A DNA stretch of 38,383 nucleotides, taken from positions 1 to 38,383 of the forward strand of contig JAPFFF010000145.1 of the NCBI GenBank assembly GCA_039105265.1. Reading direction: 5' to 3'. The first letter of the stretch is position 1, and every line of letters starts with the position of its first letter. Below, piece after piece: positions 9,533 to 18,646 of the stretch. Under the pieces are notes generated by a model that saw only the letters and a program-made list of their open reading frames with translations, had not been told where the DNA came from and did not search any database. A program made the position numbers and the translations under genes. This stretch comes from Tritrichomonas musculus (taxonomy: Eukaryota > Parabasalia > Tritrichomonadida > Tritrichomonadidae).

Positions 9533-10890
9533 TTTTGATTTAATTCTTATATATCCTTTTTAATATATTATAACAAAGTTTTGAAGCATTTTGGAATTAT
9601 ATCAAATAATTTTTCCAAGTCGTTTTTCTAAAAATTGTTGGTTCTAATTATAGAAGGATCAGACTATATTAATTAATGAAGTATGTCTATTTGATAGCCT
9701 GAATTATGTTGAAAAAGCTAGTGCCGATCTTATCACGATTCAATATACAATTATGTAATCATTTTCTTAATTTACTCACCAATTAAATCAGTTTTGTTTG
9801 TTTTTATACAGCTAACATATTTTATTCTACGTACAAAACAAATATATTGATCTAATTTAAACTCTATAAATTTTATTGTTGTAAAATGGAGAAAAATATT
9901 AATTATTCCAAACTCTTAAAAATAAATGAAAATATTATTTTTATATAATTAAGATATTGCACAATAATATATATGAATATTGTTTACCCAAAATTAATAT
10001 TTATTGAATTATCATAAAAATAAGTTTTTTCAAAATACGTTATTTTGAGTTTCTCTACACATATTTTATAGTTTTTTTCTCAAAAAGTCGACCTATATCC
10101 AGAATGAATAACACAAAATTAAACAAAGATAAAAATTTAAAACCCTTGGTATAAATCATTAAAATATACTTTTTAATGCATTTGCAGTATTTAGGTCTCA
10201 AAATATAACGGGTTTTGAAATATCGATTATAATTTTGAACCTGATTTATCCAAATTGAACTAATTTTAATATAATAAATGAAAATATTTACAAAAGAATA
10301 CTTAAGCATTTTGTAAATTTATTGATATTTGTTTTATTAAGATTTTTAAATTTAAGAATATTCTCACAAAAATATTGAATACTATATCCTTATTTTAAAA
10401 ATATTTTTGAGAAAAATAATCTATTAAGTTATCAAATCTTTGAAAAGTGATTATCACCAAATTTTAAACCAAAATCAAATTTTCTAATATTATTACCTAA
10501 TATAAACCATTTACTGTTGTTTGGTAGTAATGCATTTAAATTTTTTTCAATACTTTTTAAATATTATTTCAGTTATAATTGTTTCAAATTTATTTGAAAT
10601 ATAATTAATTCAAAATAAATATTTTTCACAAACTCTTCAGAAAAAGAGGAAATTTTGTTTTATAATATTAATTTCATTACTTTTGAAATCTTTTCTAATT
10701 TATTAAATCAAAAATACTATATCATAACTAATAACATCAGATTTAATTTGAGTTATCAAAATAATTGAATGAATTTTCATTCTGGGTAATTATTTTTCTA
10801 TAGAATTTTCATCATTCAATTTTTATAAATTAATTCATTCTTCTAAAAATTAAGAGAAAATAAAATGTTTTTGATTGGAAAAGTGTCAAA

Positions 10891-11640
10891 ATGTCTAAAA
10901 ACTCAACAAAAGCGCGAAGAAATAAAACAAGTACTATCATACCTCAAGAACAACGACCGACAGAACGTGAACAGTTCGGAACTTTCATCCAACGCGTTAT
11001 TCGTCAACTCGAAATATCTCAAAATTCTCCAGTTCGTTTTGCTGACATTGCCGATTGCGATAAACGTAGACAGAGCGATTTATTCAATATTCTTGATGCC
11101 CTCGAGGTTTTTGGGCACATTAGCGACAAGTTAATCGTATGGAGAGGATTTGGTGCTACAACGGCCGCCTTTGTCCGTTACGGCGTACAAAACGAGCTCA
11201 GAGCTCATACAGAAAGTATAGTAGAAATATTTATGGTTGGTCAATCCCCATCTCTTTCAACTCTCGTTGTTAAATTTATATCTCTATTCATATTTTTAGG
11301 AGTTGATTCATTAAATATAAGAGAAGTTGTTAATCTTTTTGCCGACAGTCCAGAACATGCCAAAAAAGTTCTCAGAAGGCTGTATTTGGTTGTTTTTGTT
11401 CTTGAACAGAGTGGAGTTATTGAACATGGTTACGCATATTCGAATTATATTATAAAACAGCCACTTGACGTAATAGTTTCTGCAATTTTTCAAGAGGTTC
11501 CTCGATTAAGAATGTTTCCAGAAGAATCAGTTGAAGCTCTTCTCAATCGGCTCGATGATGTTTATATCAAAAACTTACACAGAAGAAGAAGGGAACTTTA
11601 TCTACAAGCAATTTCAAGATTTGACGTCATCCAGGAGTAA
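10891..11640 (+). CDS. Protein with two E2F/DP-like winged-helix domains
   Basis: This 249-residue protein has two segments resembling the E2F/DP winged-helix DNA-binding domain. The first (about 28-88) ends CDKRRQSDLFNILDALEVFG then HISDKLIVWRGF, closely following the E2F pattern of RRxYD, an ITNVLE-like helix, a G-L-I-like turn and a basic strand ending in W-x-G. The second (about 119-190) begins SLSTLVVKFI, as E2F domains do, and contains AKKVLRRLYLVVFVLEQSGV followed by IEHG, with RRLY at 162-165. Two tandem domains recall atypical E2F7/8, which bind DNA without a DP partner. A basic tail follows (HRRRRELYLQ). The start at 10891 is chosen because the other ATG at 10865 opens a different frame of 89 codons that overlaps this gene. 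The first 300 coding bases are much more GC-rich than the rest. Confidence 0.6.
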   Translation: MSKNSTKARRNKTSTIIPQEQRPTEREQFGTFIQRVIRQLEISQNSPVRFADIADCDKRRQSDLFNILDALEVFGHISDKLIVWRGFGATTAAFVRYGVQNELRAHTESIVEIFMVGQSPSLSTLVVKFISLFIFLGVDSLNIREVVNLFADSPEHAKKVLRRLYLVVFVLEQSGVIEHGYAYSNYIIKQPLDVIVSAIFQEVPRLRMFPEESVEALLNRLDDVYIKNLHRRRRELYLQAISRFDVIQE

Positions 11641-11980
11641 CCATATTAAGCTTTGTTCGTTTTATTATTTTTTATAATAATTGTTTTATAATTTTCCGGC
11701 TTGTAATTACTATTAATATTAATCTTTCTTTACAGAATTATCTTAAGATAATATCAGATTGCAGAATATACGTATATATTCTTATATATTAGTCCCCATT
11801 TTATTGATATTATTATATATTATTAGCCCTTACCTATTTTTTTGTTTTTATTATTAAATAATTATTCTTATTAAACTCCTTTATTGTTTTAAAATATTTT
11901 AAAGAAAAATTGAGAGTTCCATGATTTTAGATAAAACGATAAGAACCTCTCAATTACATATCCACTTTTTTATACCAAAA
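11641..11980. other. Spacer between E2F-like gene and transposon copy 1
   Basis: Three hundred and forty AT-rich bases with no gene. A weak stem (about 9 bp around 11908-11956, GAGAGTTC/GAACCTCTC) is the only structure. The last eight bases, TACCAAAA (11973-11980), are the left target duplication of the transposon. Confidence 0.5.
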
Positions 11981-14111
11981 AGAGGTGCGAGAGCTGGTTG
12001 ATTTCATTATTATCAAATTATAAAATAATATATATATATATATATATCCTTCTCTATTATGATAGGATTTTAAATTATATTAGTCACTAGGAGTAAAAAT
12101 ATTTGTGTTTTAAAATTTTAATGAAATAAAAAATAAACCATTCAATTATAATTTTATAAATGTTGGAGAGTAATTACATTTTCTCTCTTTTAGAACACAA
12201 ATAAATATTTATATATATGTAAATTACATTGTTATTTTTATTTTATTAAAAATAATTCAATAATTAAAAAAAAAAATTAGATTTAATTTTTCCCAAGTTG
12301 GGAATCCCAACCAAAGAAAACCAAAATATCAAGATAAAAAGTGACGAGCTGAACATTGACTGGAATTATTGAGATGATGACTCAAATCGTTATAATCCCA
12401 ATGATGTGATACAGTTGAAAGAGATTGAAAAGTCTGATGTACAATAATAGTTCTTTCTTTGGAAAGATAAGATTCAGAATAATACGATTTGAGCCATTTT
12501 TGCTATAAAATGATATACAAAATTTTCGAAAATATCTGACCAAATATAAAATTTGAATAAATATCTTGAAAACAAATAGGTTAAAATCTTTATAAATTTT
12601 GATATCAGCATTATATTTCCTATATATTAATAAATACCATTAGTAAACCAAACTATAGGGCCATTTTTTCTAGGAGCTTTCAGAAAATTAAATTGATTTT
12701 TTTTTATCAAATTCTGGACAATATCTGAATTTTTGGATGAAAATAAAATTATCCAAAGATATTAATGAATATACTACATCAGGGACAAATTTTACTCATA
12801 CTATCTCAAGATATCTTGATTTTAATTTTTAGACTAAGTTGCTGAAAACAAGTCATTAATCATATTTTTATAATTACCGCTATATATATATTATCTCATA
12901 TAATTTTTATTAAATTTTTTTAACTTTGAACCACTTTTTTTTATATTTTTTGTTTAAAATTATAAATTGAGAGGAGATAATTACAACGTGTTTTTTTTCT
13001 TCAGAATTTTTAACTTACTAAAAAAAGAGCTAATTTTTAACTTATTTATATGAAAATCGCTTATAAATATTGTTTTAAGCATAAAAATATATAAAAAATG
13101 ATTTTTTGCATAAAAAATTAATTTGTGAGAACAGAATGAAAAATTTGATTAATCATTTAAAATTTAAATTCATAATAGTCGTTAAATTTTTTTATAAATA
13201 TCTTAAATTTAAATAGGTTAAATTTAAAATAAAAAATATACATAAGAATTATATTATGCATTAATGTTATAATATTGATTTCAATTAAATTTATAGGGCC
13301 AATTTTTCTAGGAATGCTTAGATTTTTAAATTTCATTTTTTTTGTTTAATACCAAACAAAACAAAAGATATATAGAGGAATTAAAATCAGTTATCAAATG
13401 TGCATAATAAGAGTTGGATAAGCATACATTTTAATAAAAGATGGTTGAAATATCTTGATTTTAATAATTAGGCAAAGTTGCATAAAATCGGGAAATAATA
13501 GTTTTTTTATAATAATCATAGTATATTTTTTGATTCACTTTATTTTCATTACGATTTAACAATAAGAAACCATATTTTTTTGCATTTTTTTATGAAAATT
13601 TGAAATTGAGGGGAATTAATTATAACGTATTTTTTCTTCAGAATTTTATAAAATAAAAATAAAATTACCCCCGGCGAGCTATTCAGATTAATAAGAAAAT
13701 ATGTATATATACATGTTGAATATAATAAAAATATAAATAGTTATCCCTATGAAATTCACCAGAGCTCCGTATATTTTTATATTATATTTATTATTTTTTT
13801 AAATACTAATATCTCTATAAATTAAAAAAATATTTTATATATTATATTAAAACTATATATATAATTTACTATATATAAAAATAAATAATATTAAAATGAA
13901 CAATATTTCAGAACTAATTAGAAATTTCCAAAATACCATTTTTTCCCACTTACTTCTGCAAACATTAAAACGACCTAATAATTAAATATGATGTATAGCA
14001 TTAGGTATGCATTATATTATATTAAAAATAACATCGATTTGATTAACAATTTAGTGAAAAAATTCACTTTTTTAAATTAAAAAATACGTTATTTTTAGTT
14101 CTCGCACTTCT
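11981..14111. mobile_element. Non-autonomous DNA transposon, copy 1 (2131 bp, 8-bp TSD)
   Basis: The element begins AGAGGTGCGAGAGCT and ends with the near reverse complement of that (read inward, AGAAGTGCGAGAACT; 13 of 15 bases agree). The 8-bp target duplication TACCAAAA lies at 11973-11980 and 14112-14119. A second copy of exactly the same length sits at 23446-25576, and I found no difference between them in the parts compared. No frame longer than about 60 codons exists inside, so it carries no transposase. Eight-base duplications and a terminal (C)AGAGGTG-like sequence suggest the hAT superfamily, but this is inference. Internally, about 12654-13010 and 13292-13650 are diverged tandem copies offset by about 640 bp (shared anchors TATAGGGCC, TATCTTGATTTTAAT and CTTCAGAATTTT). 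A GTTGGG-AAT-CCCAAC hairpin lies near 12298. Confidence 0.85.
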
Positions 14112-14464
14112 TACCAAAATCAATAACTAGATTATTTTGATTTTTATATCATAACACTATTACCGAAAGATTATTTTAATCATTTATTTATTTTTTTTTT
14201 TTAACAGGCCTTGGGAATGTAATATGAATAAAACCTTAGAAAAATTTCTCATGTTATGATAACATTGTTATCTTGATTTTGATAACTTATGATTACTATA
14301 TTAATTAAAATATTTTAATCAACAATAAAATAATTCTAAGTCAAGGATATGTACATTACATGTCTTTTACATATAAAATAAAATATTTTTTCAATTACTT
14401 TATAATAATTTATAGAGAAAACAATAATTTTAAGAGAATTTATAGATATTAACAAAAATACAAA
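14112..14464. other. Spacer after transposon copy 1
   Basis: AT-rich, no gene. The first eight bases are the right target duplication TACCAAAA. A T-rich run near 14190-14203 and small stems around TTATGATAACATTGTTATC (about 14254) are the only features. Confidence 0.45.
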
Positions 14465-15100
14465 TCAGTCTTCATCAAATTGAAGATCATCTTCATTATC
14501 ATCAGGAAAGAAAACAACTGAACTCTTTGGTTTTGCAGGTATTGAAGGTTGCAGTTGTGGGGGCGGTGGGGTTTCTACTTTACTAGGAATTTTATTTTCA
14601 GATTTTTGATTCGTTAATATAGTTTTCTTCTTATTGTCGTTTAAATTATTATTAATATTTGTATTAGCAGTAATATTAGATGCATTTGTCTTTGAATTAC
14701 CATCAGTTGAAGATGGACGAGATGGCTTTGTCGAGCGTCTCAGATCATTTTGTGTATATGATGGAATCTGCCTAACACTAATTCCTGATCCCTGGGAGGG
14801 AGATGAAGAACGATATAAATTAGCTTGTCTATTATCACGCCTTCGCTGATCCGGAGTGATTCCTTGCCTATATTTCATATCTGTGCTCAAATTCCATGAA
14901 TGATCTGAATCCAATTTACTTGTACTGCTACTTGAACTCAAACCATTCAAATTATTGGTCAATCCAAAAACTTCGTTTTGATCATTCGTATTGACGATAC
15001 GCTGAAGCTTTAAATCTATACCAGATATAACATTTTCAAGTGATTCCATTTTTTCAACGATTTTATCAAGTCTTTGGAGTAGGGCTTCATTTAAATTCAT
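14465..15100 (-). CDS. Small disordered protein with N-terminal coiled coil
   Basis: In this 211-residue protein, residues 3-37 form a short coiled coil with heptad leucines (NEALLQRLDKIVEKMESLEN). The rest is low-complexity and probably disordered: a Ser run at 56-59, an Arg-rich patch (DQRRRDNRQ) near 84-92, an Asn-rich stretch at about 140-157, a proline run (PPPP) near 178 and an acidic end (DDNEDDLQFDED). The layout of coiled coil, proline-rich part and acidic tail recalls actin-regulatory or scaffold proteins, but the Trp of a WASP-type acidic tail is absent and no WH2 motif is seen. The function is unassigned. An upstream ATG gives only a 3-codon frame overlapping the start. The gene sits between transposon copy 1 and a surface-protein relic. 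Confidence 0.6.
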   Translation of the reverse strand: MNLNEALLQRLDKIVEKMESLENVISGIDLKLQRIVNTNDQNEVFGLTNNLNGLSSSSSTSKLDSDHSWNLSTDMKYRQGITPDQRRRDNRQANLYRSSSPSQGSGISVRQIPSYTQNDLRRSTKPSRPSSTDGNSKTNASNITANTNINNNLNDNKKKTILTNQKSENKIPSKVETPPPPQLQPSIPAKPKSSVVFFPDDNEDDLQFDED

Positions 15101-15376
15101 TCTTTCATAGAATATTCAATTTTCTTATTCAATTAATTATTAAAGAATACACAAATCAGTAATTCAAAAAGTTTTATCCTACATTTTATTGATATTGATA
15201 AAAGTTTGGAAAATAATATGGCTCAAAAAATTATACATATGCTCCTATATAAAGAACTGATATCTCTGAAAACATCTGTTTCCAAAAAATTCTTTAATAT
15301 TTAATCCCAATAAAAATAATTATTAACAATTTGTTTATTATAATACCAAATAAACAAGTTAGAAAAAAAATCATTG

Positions 15377-15735
15377 TTACAGTCTTGAATCAACATTATC
15401 ATGCTTATCACGTGATTTATTTCTTCTTACTAAAATAATTGTTACAATTACAACAATAATAATAACTATAGCAGCAATCACACATGCAATAATAATGATA
15501 AACGTTGCTTTATCTTTTAATTTATCATTCTTTTTAGAGTATTAATTAACATAAGCTCTTGAAAATTCATTTGGTATTGATTTTTTTGTTTGTCCACTCT
15601 TTATCATTGCTCTAACAACAAATCTTTTGCAAAAATCTCTATCCCATGTAAAATCACTTGTATAATTCACACTCTAATTTGCATGTATAATATCAACACT
15701 CTGCCTTATAATGCATAGATCATTAATACTTTAGA
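15377..15735 (-). pseudogene. Relic of a membrane-anchored surface protein (C-terminal part)
   Basis: On the minus strand one frame encodes a typical single-pass anchor and tail ending at the TAA on 15379-15377. A lumenal or surface segment (YTSDFTWDRDFCKRFVVRAM) is followed by a lysine-rich linker, a hydrophobic helix (FIIIIACVIAAIVIIIVVIV) and a basic, charged cytosolic tail (RRNKSRDKHDN, ending VDSRL). The same frame is interrupted by stops in its upstream part (near 15675 and 15540), and its beginning is lost in the palindrome at 15689-15914. Trichomonad BspA-like and related surface proteins end in this way, so a decayed surface-protein gene is the likely reading. The exact family cannot be told from the tail alone. 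Confidence 0.6.
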
Positions 15736-15914
15736 AAAGAATAAATTGGAATAAATTACAATTTATATTATATAAGATAAAGTAACAAATATTAAATTGG
15801 AAATAGATCATAAATTGTAATAATGATTTGTAATGAACAAATTGTAATTTATTCCAATTTATTCTTTTCCAAAGCATTAATGATCTATGCATTACAAGGC
15901 AGAGTGTTGATATT
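15689..15914. repeat. 226-bp palindrome with 76-bp arms
   Basis: Bases 15689-15764 and 15839-15914 are inverted copies, with three mismatches in 76 that are all transitions and a 74-base centre. The outer part of each arm carries the same short coding-like piece (INDLCI-RQSVDI), belonging to the surface-protein relic on the minus strand and mirrored on the plus strand. A 23-base direct repeat (15820-15842 and 15923-15945, core ATGATTTGTAATGAAC) overlaps the right arm. No target duplication is visible. It looks like an inverted duplication of local DNA and not a classical transposon. Confidence 0.75.
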
Positions 15915-16042
15915 CATGATGTATAATGATTTGTAATGAACAAATCATAATTATATTGGTATGCAATAGCAAAATGGGATAAATTGAAAGCAAAAAAAAA
16001 AAATGCCACTTTTTCAGTGAATATTAAAATTATATATAAATC

Positions 16043-16867
16043 ATGGAAATCGAAGCCTTGATTAAAAAAATGAAAGATATTAATCCAGCTCCTATCGATT
16101 TTATTGAAGCAGATGAAGATTGTGATGCTAAATTTAAAATGTTAACGTTAATTTCTCTTATCGATTTCAAATTAATGAAAAACAAGAAATTTTCCAAAAG
16201 AAAGAAGAACTTCAATTATTATTTCAATTAATATCAAAAATTGCAGACAATCATTATCGTTCATCAGTCTTTTTCGATAAACTAGAAAAAATATTTCAAT
16301 ATTTAATCAAAGAAACTCTTTCACCAATTTCATATTTTATTCCAGATTATACAAACTATAACAAACGAATTCTTTTTCACCTTCTAGAAAAATGATTTAT
16401 TAAATCAGATGATACATTTTTAAAAAAATATTTACAAAGTAAACCTACAAATAAAGATCTTTATAAATATCAATCATATTATTATTATTTATATCCAGTA
16501 ATGAAAGCAAATCTCGATTAAAAAATTCAAAAAGAAAGTGAAAAAGAAATTAACGAACTTTTTTATGTAGACGATGTTTAAACATTTACAAAAAATTGTC
16601 AAATTGGTGAAAATAATTCATATATTTGTTCATTAATTCGATCAGATTTAGTTGAAGAATTTGTTACATATACCAGTCAAACAAGTTTTTCTCTTTCAAC
16701 AAAAATTTCAGATTTATGAAACTCATTTATTTTTGATTGATAAAGAGCCAACTCTGATTGAATATGCATCGTTTTTTTGATCAACCAAAATTATTCAATA
16801 CTTAAAATACAACAATATCCAATTAACACCTTCACTGTGGTCTTACGGAGTTCATAAAAGAGAAAAG

Positions 16868-16918
<51 letters not shown>

Positions 16919-17040
16919 CGATGAAGCTGTTATTGAATCAATTAAATGCCATCATAATGGCATTTTGAATTATATAAAAGATAACTTTTATGAAACAACC
17001 GATGATAATGAATTTTAGTGACATAATTTCGAATTCATTG
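16043..17040 (+). pseudogene. Relic of a trichomonad DUF3447/ankyrin-type protein
   Basis: The first 60 codons (MEIEALIKKMKDINPAPIDF, then IEADEDCDAKFKM) match the typical beginning of the large trichomonad DUF3447/ankyrin family. The homology continues in a second frame from about 16157 (ISKIADNHYRSSVFFDKLEK) and through later pieces (KRILFHLLEK, GENNSYICSLIRSDLVEEFV, PSLWSYGVHKR and, after the poly-A tract, AVIESIKCHHNGILNYIKDN). Several stops and at least one frameshift break it, and a run of 47 A residues (16868-16914) sits where the family has its next ankyrin-like helix. No ankyrin array follows. Instead BspA-like LRRs begin at about 17118. As a host gene it is dead or a fragment; the 62-codon frame at 16043-16231 should not be taken as a gene by itself. 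Confidence 0.75.
16868..16914. repeat. Homopolymer run of 47 A
   Basis: The run lies inside the DUF3447 relic and interrupts its coding homology. Other long A or T runs in the window are at 18616-18646 (T then A), 18881-18900 and 27123-27150 (28 T). Exact lengths of such runs are often unreliable in assemblies. Confidence 0.8.
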
Positions 17041-17412
17041 AATTTCTCGATGATTCCAATTGAAATAGAATCAATAATTTGCACTCCGAAAAGAGCAAAA
17101 GGATTCATATTATATCAATTGTGTTTTACATTGACAACTGTTACAATTCCGTCTTCAGTGACAACAATTGGTGAATATGCATTTTATAAACGGTCGTCAT
17201 TGGCATCTATTACAATTCCTTCTTCAGTGACAACGATTGGAGATGGTGCATTCTATAGGTGTTCATCACTAACACAAATAGCAATTCCTTCTTCGGTAAA
17301 AATGATTGGAAAAGACGCATTTTCAGGAAGTTCATCACTAGCACAAATAGCAATTCCTTCTTCCGTAACGATGACTGGAAAAGACGTGTTTTCAGGAATT
17401 TCATCACTCGCA

Positions 17413-18079
17413 CGAAAAACCGTTATTAATAATGATGAAGATATTTATTTCGAACAGTTGGCTTTAATGGAAGAATTGAATAACATCGTCAATTTTGAAG
17501 ATGATTCCACTGTCTATATAGCTGATCTTCCAATAAATCAGTTTACATATCCACCTTTATGCCTAATTGATGAAGATTTCATAAGAACACTTTTTCAAGA
17601 TTTTGATTTTTATCACGATTCAGTTGTCATAAAAACTAAAATAGGAAGAAATGGCTCTCCATATTCTTTTGCATACATTAAATTTGCATCACGTGAGGAA
17701 GCATTGAGAGCAGCTGATGAATTGAATTACATCAGACTTGATTATGTGCCAATTCGTTTGATCATAATAGATGAAGAAGGCAAAAACAATATTTTTAACA
17801 GCAACAAGAACTGCGTAATTTTTCAATATTCGGATCGATCAATTGAAGCGTATCAAGTTCACAAAGCTTTTTCACATTTTGGAAGAGTCATTTCGGTTAA
17901 GATGCCACTTGAAATTGTTGGCAAAGGCTCAGAAAAGCAATGTTCATCACGCGGTTAGTCATTTCGGTTAAGAAAGTGTAAAACAAGCGAAGATTGAATC
18001 GGAAGGTATCACGATTAACAATCTTCCTTTCGATATTATTCCAGTCTCGAGTAAAATCGATGGCATTAACTATGAAGGC
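17413..18079 (+). pseudogene. RRM (poly(A)-binding-protein-like) segment inside the LRR array
   Basis: In the same frame as the preceding LRRs, this stretch encodes two RNA-recognition motifs. The first has RNP2 VYIADL (about 17512) and RNP1 SPYSFAYIKF (about 17657), followed by EEALRAADELN. The second begins CVIFQYSDRSIEAYQVHKAF and continues HFGRVISVKM. Its RNP1 is cut at SSRG, where a 16-base word (GTCATTTCGGTTAAGA) is repeated 70 bases after its first occurrence and the frame is lost. Homology then resumes in frame 2 (ESVKQAKIESEGITINNLPF) and runs straight into LRR sequence (FFEGCSSLLQMTIPS). This order of RRMs resembles PABP-like proteins. As placed, it is a fragment captured by, or recombined into, a surface-protein gene. 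Confidence 0.65.
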
Positions 18080-18147
18080 TTTTTTGAAGGATGCTCATCA
18101 TTATTACAAATGACAATTCCATCATTTGTGACTTTGATTGAAAACTA

Positions 18148-18260
18148 AACTGGTACGCAAATTCTCGTTCTATTCAAATTTGAATGACTTTTTCAAATAT
18201 TGAATTGATTATTTTTAAAATTAAATGAAATTGAATAGTACGAAAATTTGCGTACCAGTT
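18148..18260. mobile_element. 113-bp MITE with TA target duplication (Tc1/mariner type)
   Basis: The two ends are inverted copies for 30 bases with two mismatches (AACTGGTACGCAAATT then TCG and TATTCAA). TA dinucleotides flank it at 18146-18147 and 18261-18262. Removing the element and one TA leaves the surrounding bases reading ENYAFSRCSSL, a perfect continuation of the BspA-like repeat, which proves the insertion point. A TA duplication is the mark of the Tc1/mariner superfamily; autonomous mariners (Tvmar1) are known in Trichomonas vaginalis. The element itself codes for nothing, but an ATG inside it (18225) opens the frame of the downstream LRR piece. Confidence 0.85.
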
Positions 18261-18536
18261 TATGCTTTTTCAAGATGTTCTTCATTAACGCAAATAAGTA
18301 TTCCTTCTTCTGTAACTTCGATTGGAAAATCTGCTTTCTATAGATGCATCTCATTAACACAAGTCACAATTCCTTCTTCTGTAACGTCAATTGGAGATTG
18401 CTTATTTTTTGAATGCTCGTCATTAGCACAAATAACAATTCCTTCTTCTGTAACGTCAATTGGAGTTAATGCTTTTTTCAGATGTTCGTCATTGACACAA
18501 ATGACTATTCCATCTTCTGTAACTTGTATTTAATTA

Positions 18537-18615
18537 AATTGACCCAAGAATTAACCAGTATTTAATTACTACGGAAATAGATGGGAAACTAGAAAATATT
18601 ATCAAACTTGTTAAG

Positions 18616-18646
<31 letters not shown>

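Larger units (their letters stand above)
7960..10890. other. Long AT-rich intergenic region
   Basis: Nearly 3 kb contain no convincing intact gene. The region holds a cluster of palindromes at 8196-8479, a possible decayed coding segment at about 8570-9074 and a hairpin at 9500-9532. From 9080 to 10830 the sequence is extremely AT-rich, and I see only short chance frames. Confidence 0.5.
17110..18536 (+). pseudogene. BspA-like LRR relic with an inserted RRM segment and a MITE
   Basis: About 23-residue BspA/LRR_5 repeats occur at 17118-17412 (pattern ITIPSSVTTIGDGAFYRCSS) and again at 18080-18145 and 18262-18533. They are the repeats of trichomonad surface proteins. Between the first and second blocks, about 17413-18079, lies unrelated coding sequence with RNA-recognition motifs (see the RRM entry). 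The 113-bp MITE then splits the second block from the third. Frame 1 stays open from 16990 to 17958 (322 codons), and 18225-18533 is open in another frame, so gene finders may call two genes here. No signal peptide or membrane anchor is present in either. I read the whole as a broken BspA-like gene joined to the DUF3447 relic upstream. Transcription of the pieces cannot be excluded. Confidence 0.7.

Noticed and set aside
10055-10309. 84-codon minus-strand frame
   Set aside because: Composition is Ile/Tyr/Lys-rich as expected from random AT-rich DNA; no motif and no initiator.
11908-11956. Stem with GAGAGTTC/GAACCTCTC as an RNA terminator
   Set aside because: The stem is short and imperfect, and eukaryotic genes of this kind do not use such terminators.
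11972-14120. Ten-base target duplication (Mutator-like) for the 2131-bp element
   Set aside because: A 10-base reading works for copy 2 but gives two mismatches in copy 1. Moving the ends by one base gives perfect 8-base duplications in both.
18225-18533. 102-codon LRR frame as an independent gene
   Set aside because: Its first codons lie within the MITE, so it is the tail of the broken BspA-like gene and not a gene of its own.
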